A stretch of DNA of 10,026 nt, from positions 2,666-12,691 of the forward strand of contig JAJXPD010000050.1 of assembly GCA_021641325.1 (NCBI GenBank), read 5' to 3'. The first letter of the stretch is position 1. Each line of letters begins with the position of its first letter. The translations under genes and the position numbers were made by a program. The notes beneath the pieces are model-generated. The model was given only the letters and a program-made list of their open reading frames with translations, was not told the origin of the DNA and ran no database searches. Of this stretch, positions 5,355 through 10,026 are shown one piece after another. Origin of the DNA: Opitutales bacterium (GTDB taxonomy: Bacteria > Verrucomicrobiota > Verrucomicrobiia > Opitutales > Intestinicryptomonadaceae).

Positions 5355-8150
5355 TTATAGAAATATGTCGCGCTGCCCCTGCCCCTTGTCGGGCCCGATA
5401 AGTCCTCGCTGCTCCAATTCCTCGACGATGTTTGCGGCGCGGTTGTAGCCCACGCCGAGCTTGCGTTGCAGGAACGAAATGCTCGTCTTCTTCGTCTCGC
5501 GGATTATGCCGACCGCCTTTGCTATCATGGGGTCGCCGAATTCGCCGCCGTCGCCCGCGTCGTCTTCTTCGTCGGTCGCGCTGTCGATTTCCGACTGCAC
5601 GTCTTCGGCGTACTGCGGCTCTCCGTTCACCTTCAACGCCTCCACTATCGCCTCTATTTCGCCGTCGGAAAGGTACGCTCCCTGCGCGCGGACGGGGTCG
5701 GACGTGCCGTTGTTGAGGAAGAGCATGTCGCCCCAGCCGATGAGCGATTCCGCGCCCTTGCGGTCGAGAATCGTGCGGCTGTCTATCTGCGATGTAACTT
5801 TAAAGGCGATTCGCGTGGGGAGGTTGTTTTTTATCAGCCCCGTGATGACCTTTACGTCGGGGCGTTGCGTTGCGATAATCATGTGTATGCCCGCCGCCCG
5901 CGCCAACTGCGTGATTCGGGCGATGTACGATTCCACCTCTTTGCCGACTACGCTCATAAGGTCGGCAAGCTCGTCTATAATGCAGACGATGTACGGCAGT
6001 TTTTCTTTCGGGATTTCGACGTTTTCGTCCAAGCCCTCCTCTTTGGCGGCGATTGCCGCCTGACGCTCTTCGGGGGAGAGCGCGGCGAACTCTCGTTCGG
6101 ACTCGCGCATTTGCTCTTTGTCTTTGAGGATTTTCGCGTTGAAGCCGTCGATGTTGCGCACTCCCGTTTTATTGAAAATCTGGTATCGGCGCATCATTTC
6201 GGCGGTTAGCCATTTTAGCGCGGCGGCGGCTTTTTTGACGTCGCTAACTACGGGAATGAGCATGTGGGGCACGGAGTTGTAGCCCTGCAACTCGACCATT
6301 TTGGGGTCAATCATAATCAGGCGCAGGTCTTCGGGCGTCATTTTGTAGAGCATTGATACTATGATTGTGTTGATACAGACGCTTTTGCCCGAATTTGTAG
6401 AGCCCGCGATGAGCGCGTGCGTCATTTTTTTGAGGTTTGCGACAATCGGCTCGCCCACGGCGTCCTTGCCGAGCGCGAGCGGAATTTCGAACTTGTTGTC
6501 GCGCCACTGCTTCGATTGCAGAACCTCGCGCAGTGAAACGTTTTGCCTGTGAATGTTCGGAACTTCTATGCCGACCGTGCCGCGACCGGGAACGGGGGCG
6601 ATGATTCTTACTTTCTGCGCCTTGATTCCCGCGGTGATGTCGTCTTCGAGGTTCGCGATTCTGCTAATTTTGACCCCCGCGGCGGGCTTTACTTCGTAGC
6701 GCGTGATGACGGGGCCGGGGTAGGCGTGGTCGGGCAGGACTTTCACGCCGAACGAGCCGATTACGTTGACGATTTCGGCAATGCGCGAGTCGTAGTCTTC
6801 TTCGGGTAGGTCGTCCTTGTCCTGCGGCTCGGCGAGGAGGTCAATCGACGGGAAGACGTAGCCGTTTTTAGTGGTTTCCTCTTTTGCAAATTCCACTTTT
6901 TCCTCCTTGAAGCGCACGACGTCTATTGTCGGCGCGGATTCCTCCGCAGCTGGCGCGGGGCGGCTTTGCGGCTCGGCGCGGACGTGCGTTAAATCTATTG
7001 CGCCGCCCGATTTTTGCGCTTCGGCGGCGGGCTGTGTTTCGGAATTTTGCGCCGCCGCTTCAACGGCGGGCTGTTCGGACGCGCCGTCCGACTGCCGTTC
7101 GGCGGACGCGGGTTCGGCGGAAGTCTGCTCGAATTCCCTTTCAAAGTCGTCGAAGAATTTTCCGTCGGTTTCGTCGTCGTCGAAGCGGGAGGAGAAGTCG
7201 CTAATAGGCGCGTCTATTTCTACGCCCGCGTTGGGGACGGGCTTTTCTTCGGGCTGTGCGGGTTCGGCGGGTTTTTTCTCTTCGGGCGCGGCGAGAGTGT
7301 CGGCTTCCGCCCGCTCTTCGGGTTGTCCGTCGGCGGGTTGTTCGGCTTGCGCGGCGCGGATTTCGTCCGCCTTTTGCGCCGACTGCGCCTCGGCTTCTGC
7401 GGCGCGTTTTGCCTTTGCCGCCATTTTTTTGCGGCGGGGCAGGGGGGCTTCGTCCTCGTCGTCGGTCTGTCTGCGCGAGAGCAGTTTTTTCGGCAGCCAC
7501 GCGGCCGCCGCCAACGCGAATTTTGCGAGCTTCCAGAGGTGCGACGGCGCAGCCTTTGCCGCTCCGACAAGCTCTTTCGCCGCCTCCGCGGGGCTTTCCA
7601 CAAACACGAATACGACGCACGCCAGATAGAGCGTGCCCACAAGTATTCCGCTTCCCGTTATGTTGAGAAATTGCCTGAGCAGGTTGTCGAACACGAGCGC
7701 GCCGAATTTTCCGCCCCAGCCCGACGGAAACGACGCCGACTGTGCTCCGTCAACCGCCGCCTGAATTACCGACCACAGCACCGAAAACAGCAGCAGCCCC
7801 GCAAGCGACGCCGCAAGCACGCCTTTCGAGACCGCCGCCGCGCTGCGCTTGAAGCACATTGCGCCGAGCCAAATCAGGTAGACGGGAATCATGTACGCCG
7901 CGCCTCCGAGAAGCAGGAATGTCGCCGTGCAGAATGTCGCGCCGAATTTGCCGCAGATGTTTGCGCCCGCGCTTTGTGTGGAGGCGATGAACGGCTCGAA
8001 ATAGGGTTTGAAAAAAATCTCCTGCCCCGACGCGAAGTCGAGCATTGAAAGCCCGATTAACGCGCCGAGGATAATCATCGCCGCCGCCGCGACGGGGTGT
8101 CTGCGCCCGACGATGTCGCCGAGTTTTGCGCCTCTTTTGATTTTCGCCAT
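5355..8150 (-). CDS. ftsK: DNA translocase FtsK/SpoIIIE
   Basis: The 931-residue protein is the hexameric DNA pump that clears and aligns chromosomes at the division septum. Four hydrophobic segments at about 19-40, 76-100, 109-131 and 165-185 anchor it in the inner membrane. A long linker (about 222-430), rich in Ala, Glu, Pro and charged residues, follows. The motor spans about 440-845: the beta-domain GVKVLPDHAYPGPVITRYEV (467-486), Walker A GSTNSGKS (583-590) with Asn where Gly is usual, IMIDPKMVEL (612-621), Walker B IVCIIDELADL (721-731) and ATQRPDVKVITGLIK (760-774). A segment at about 673-716 between these motifs is charged and looks like an insertion. An acidic stretch leads to the C-terminal gamma winged helix (872-931; FLQRKLGVGYNRAANIVEELEQ), which in relatives reads DNA polarity sequences. 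The length is within the family range. The ATG at 8150 begins a basic N-terminus directly before the first membrane segment, without a Shine-Dalgarno site. It starts 23 nt after recN, suggesting cotranscription. Confidence 0.96.
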   Translation of the reverse strand: MAKIKRGAKLGDIVGRRHPVAAAAMIILGALIGLSMLDFASGQEIFFKPYFEPFIASTQSAGANICGKFGATFCTATFLLLGGAAYMIPVYLIWLGAMCFKRSAAAVSKGVLAASLAGLLLFSVLWSVIQAAVDGAQSASFPSGWGGKFGALVFDNLLRQFLNITGSGILVGTLYLACVVFVFVESPAEAAKELVGAAKAAPSHLWKLAKFALAAAAWLPKKLLSRRQTDDEDEAPLPRRKKMAAKAKRAAEAEAQSAQKADEIRAAQAEQPADGQPEERAEADTLAAPEEKKPAEPAQPEEKPVPNAGVEIDAPISDFSSRFDDDETDGKFFDDFEREFEQTSAEPASAERQSDGASEQPAVEAAAQNSETQPAAEAQKSGGAIDLTHVRAEPQSRPAPAAEESAPTIDVVRFKEEKVEFAKEETTKNGYVFPSIDLLAEPQDKDDLPEEDYDSRIAEIVNVIGSFGVKVLPDHAYPGPVITRYEVKPAAGVKISRIANLEDDITAGIKAQKVRIIAPVPGRGTVGIEVPNIHRQNVSLREVLQSKQWRDNKFEIPLALGKDAVGEPIVANLKKMTHALIAGSTNSGKSVCINTIIVSMLYKMTPEDLRLIMIDPKMVELQGYNSVPHMLIPVVSDVKKAAAALKWLTAEMMRRYQIFNKTGVRNIDGFNAKILKDKEQMRESEREFAALSPEERQAAIAAKEEGLDENVEIPKEKLPYIVCIIDELADLMSVVGKEVESYIARITQLARAAGIHMIIATQRPDVKVITGLIKNNLPTRIAFKVTSQIDSRTILDRKGAESLIGWGDMLFLNNGTSDPVRAQGAYLSDGEIEAIVEALKVNGEPQYAEDVQSEIDSATDEEDDAGDGGEFGDPMIAKAVGIIRETKKTSISFLQRKLGVGYNRAANIVEELEQRGLIGPDKGQGQRDIFL

Positions 8151-8173
8151 TGTTTATCGAAAAGTGTTTTTTG

Positions 8174-9835
8174 TTAAATGTTTAAAAGTTTCCTCGCGTG
8201 CGCCAACGCCGATTCCGAGTTTCTGTCGCCGAGCATTCTCGCAAGCTCCGAAACCCTGAGCGTTTCGTCGCCGCCGATGGGTGTTATCGAAACGCTTGTG
8301 GAGTCAGCCGTCTGCGTTTTTTGCACAAGCAGGTGGTTGTGCGCCCGCGCCGCAACCTGCGGCAGGTGTGTAATGCAGAAAATCTGCCTGTTTTCGGAGA
8401 GCTTTTCAAGCTCCTTCCCGACTTCCGCGCCGATTTCACCTCCGACGTTCGCGTCTACTTCGTCGAACACGAGCACGGGCGTTCCGTCCGCCTGCGCGAG
8501 CACGGTTTTTAGCGCAAGCATTACGCGGGCGATTTCGCCGCTCGAGGCGATTTTCGCGAGCGGATATTTGGGCTGTCCCGCGTTCGCCGCGAATTCGAAT
8601 TCGCAAGAGCTTCCGCAGTTCGGCGACGGTTCGGGGTCGGTCGATACCGCGATTCCGAATTCCGCCTTTTTGAAGCCGAGCCTTCCGAGGACTTTTGCCG
8701 CCTCTTTCGAAAGTTTTTCCGCGCCCTTTTTGCGCGTCTCCATTACGGATTTTGCAAGCGGCGCAAGCTTTGCGAGAATTTCGGCTTCGCGCGATTCGAG
8801 CTTTTTTATCGAAGCCCCCACGTCGGACTGCATCTCGATTTTCCGCGCCATTTCCGCCCGCGCCCCGCGCACGGCTTCGGGCGTCGCGCCGTATTTGCGC
8901 GAGAGCGTAAGCCAGTCGGACATTTTTTCGCGCACTGCGGCGATTTCCTCCTCCGACATGTCGCACGAACGCGCAAGCCGCGCGTATTCCTCCGCGATGT
9001 CCGAAAGCTCCACCGCCGCGTTTGCGAGCCTCTGAGAGAGGGCGGCGGCATCGTCGCCCGCGCCGTCGAGGTCCGACGCAAGCCTGTTCGCCTGCGCGAG
9101 CTGCTCGGACGCGCCGTTTTCGCCCTCCAAAAGCCCGTAGACGGCGTTCGATTTCTCCACTATTTCGCTCGCCATTTCCGCGACTTTCGACGCCCGTTCA
9201 AGCTCCGCCACCGCTTCGTCGGTGGGGTTCACGGCGTCAATCGCCTCTATTTGGCTTTTGAGGTATTCGATTTCGTCGGGCGAAAGCTTTTTCGAATTTT
9301 TGAGCGCGTCTATTTCGCCGAGAATTTTCGCGCTCTCTCTATATAATAAAAGGTATTCGTCGCGGTCGGCTTTGTCGCCGGCGTAGTTGTCGAGCATTTC
9401 GAGCTGGTTTTTTGCCGAGAAAAGCTTTTGCGGCTCGCGCGGCCCGTGGAAGTCTATCCACATGCGACCTAGCTCCGCCAGCGCCGACAGCGGCGCGAGT
9501 GTCCCGTTGACGAACGCCCGCCCCGCCTTTTCGCGGCTGATTACGCGGGCTAGGACAAGCGAGTTGTCGTCGCATTTCTGTATTCCGTTGCTTTCGAGGA
9601 ACGCGTCGATTTCTGATGTGTCTGGGAATGTTAGCAGGGCTTCCACGCGGCAGGCGTCCGAGCCGTTCCTTACGATTTCGCGCCCGCACCTGTTGCCCGC
9701 AAGCAGCGACAACGCGCCGAGCATGACGCTTTTGCCCGCGCCCGTTTCGCCCGTAATCGCGGTGAATCCGCCCGCAAATTCGATTCGCGCCTCTTCTAGT
9801 AGCGCGAGGTTTGAAATCTTCAAATACTCTATCAT
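8174..9835 (-). CDS. recN: DNA repair protein RecN
   Basis: RecN is an SMC-like ATPase that gathers DNA ends during double-strand break repair. The 553 residues match the family length. The N-terminal half of the ATPase holds Walker A GETGAGKS (29-36) within ITGETGAGKSVML. The family segment that usually reads HGQ has HGP here (130-132, DFHGPREPQ). The middle, about 160-385, is a charged, heptad-like coiled coil. The C-terminal half holds the ABC signature SSGEIARVMLALK (431-443), Walker B VLVFDEVDANVGGE (454-467) and the switch region ITHLPQVAA (488-496). The signature has Ser where SGGE is common. I chose ATG at 9835 because RecN proteins begin with an MIEYLKISNLAL-like strand. A GTG at 9889 in frame would add 18 unconserved residues. 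No clear Shine-Dalgarno site is present. It is the first gene of the probable recN-ftsK unit. In other bacteria recN is commonly SOS-controlled, but I see no LexA box I would defend. Confidence 0.95.
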   Translation of the reverse strand: MIEYLKISNLALLEEARIEFAGGFTAITGETGAGKSVMLGALSLLAGNRCGREIVRNGSDACRVEALLTFPDTSEIDAFLESNGIQKCDDNSLVLARVISREKAGRAFVNGTLAPLSALAELGRMWIDFHGPREPQKLFSAKNQLEMLDNYAGDKADRDEYLLLYRESAKILGEIDALKNSKKLSPDEIEYLKSQIEAIDAVNPTDEAVAELERASKVAEMASEIVEKSNAVYGLLEGENGASEQLAQANRLASDLDGAGDDAAALSQRLANAAVELSDIAEEYARLARSCDMSEEEIAAVREKMSDWLTLSRKYGATPEAVRGARAEMARKIEMQSDVGASIKKLESREAEILAKLAPLAKSVMETRKKGAEKLSKEAAKVLGRLGFKKAEFGIAVSTDPEPSPNCGSSCEFEFAANAGQPKYPLAKIASSGEIARVMLALKTVLAQADGTPVLVFDEVDANVGGEIGAEVGKELEKLSENRQIFCITHLPQVAARAHNHLLVQKTQTADSTSVSITPIGGDETLRVSELARMLGDRNSESALAHARKLLNI

Positions 9836-9856
9836 CTGCCCTAAAATGAAAGCCCG

Positions 9857-9885
9857 ATAATTGCACTTTTTCCCCGTTTTTCCAA
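9857..9885 (-). promoter_or_regulatory. Weak candidate promoter of recN
   Basis: On the minus strand TTGGAA (plus 9880-9885) is followed after 17 bases by AATTAT (plus 9857-9862), each matching four of six consensus positions. The leader to the ATG at 9835 would be about 15 nt. The position is sensible but the match is modest. Confidence 0.3.
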
Positions 9886-9933
9886 GCACGATTTTTCCGT
9901 CTTTTCAACCTTTTTGCGCCGCCGCCCGCGCCG

Positions 9934-9947
9934 TCCGCCGCGGCGGA
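9934..9947. repeat. Perfect 14-bp GC palindrome in the divergent intergenic region
   Basis: The sequence TCCGCCGCGGCGGA equals its own complement. It lies between the recN candidate promoter and the plus-strand promoter at 9962, where an operator would be expected. The surrounding stretch (about 9916-9947) is very rich in C and G triplets, so a palindrome is easier to form by chance. No T run follows, so it is not a terminator. Confidence 0.4.
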
Positions 9948-9961
9948 AAGTTCAAATTGCC

Positions 9962-9992
9962 TTGACATTTCGGGGCAAATTGGGACTATAAA
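9962..9992 (+). promoter_or_regulatory. Sigma-70-like promoter for a divergent gene beyond the right edge
   Basis: The plus strand has a consensus -35 TTGACA (9962-9967) and a near-consensus -10 TATAAA (9987-9992), with a 19-base spacer that is longer than ideal. A start point near 10000 would precede the ATG in the last three bases (10024-10026) by about 25 nt, with no Shine-Dalgarno site. The gene itself is not visible. Confidence 0.5.
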
Positions 9993-10026
9993 CCGCTTTA
10001 TTTATATCTCCGAGTATTAATTTATG

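Noticed and set aside
2618..7444. Three octamers matching the E. coli FtsK polarity sequence GGGNAGGG (2618-2625 plus, 7437-7444 plus, 5377-5384 minus)
   Set aside because: About one or two are expected by chance in 10 kb of this composition, they do not share one strand, and the motif is not known to apply to this lineage.
6871..8048. Long plus-strand frames opposite ftsK (252 and 344 codons)
   Set aside because: They are Ser/Ala- or Arg/Phe-rich translations of the opposite strand of the FtsK linker and membrane segments, with no start signals or recognisable domain.
8151..8173. Possible promoter or terminator between recN and ftsK
   Set aside because: Only 23 AT-rich bases, with no hairpin and no room for a full promoter; simple cotranscription is more likely.
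9836..9889. GTG start at 9889 for recN
   Set aside because: It would add 18 unconserved residues before the standard RecN opening at Met 9835.

Overview
The window is a block of bacterial core genes of moderate to high GC. All genes read right to left on the minus strand. In transcription order they are recN, ftsK, panD, a class V aminotransferase, a topoisomerase III gene (topB), and the start of a lipoprotein gene that runs off the left edge. A plausible promoter on the plus strand at the far right, followed by an ATG as the last three bases, suggests a divergent gene just outside. I see no transposase, phage gene, CRISPR array, tRNA or rRNA. The best guess for the organism is a Verrucomicrobiota/PVC-type bacterium. 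This rests on the style of the RecN and FtsK proteins, a lipoprotein that looks like a glycoside hydrolase, and the rarity of Shine-Dalgarno sites. It is inference and could be wrong at phylum level.

Right part (about 5350-10026): recN and ftsK are separated by only 23 nt and probably form one transcription unit. RecN is the SMC-like ATPase of double-strand break repair. FtsK is the septum-anchored DNA pump. Upstream of recN is a short divergent region with candidate promoters on both strands and a perfect 14-bp GC palindrome.

Middle part (about 3670-5350): panD has its own candidate promoter and the only good Shine-Dalgarno site in the window. It is followed after 64 nt by a PLP enzyme of the alanine/serine-glyoxylate aminotransferase type. 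This two-gene unit ends in a very clean intrinsic terminator whose RNA would carry a UUCG tetraloop.

Left part (1-3670): topB is a full-length topoisomerase III with a cysteine-rich C-terminal tail. Between topB and the lipoprotein gene are 274 nt without a gene. This stretch holds an intrinsic terminator and a set of mutually exclusive inverted repeats that could form an attenuator-like switch. The lipoprotein gene has a promoter so close to its ATG that the mRNA would be nearly leaderless.

Three of the six genes (recN, ftsK, topB) serve chromosome repair, segregation or unlinking. The panD pair is metabolic, supplying beta-alanine for pantothenate and CoA. The lipoprotein probably acts on carbohydrate outside the cytoplasm. 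No clearly new system is visible. The most interesting unexplained structure is the intergenic region at about 953-1083.
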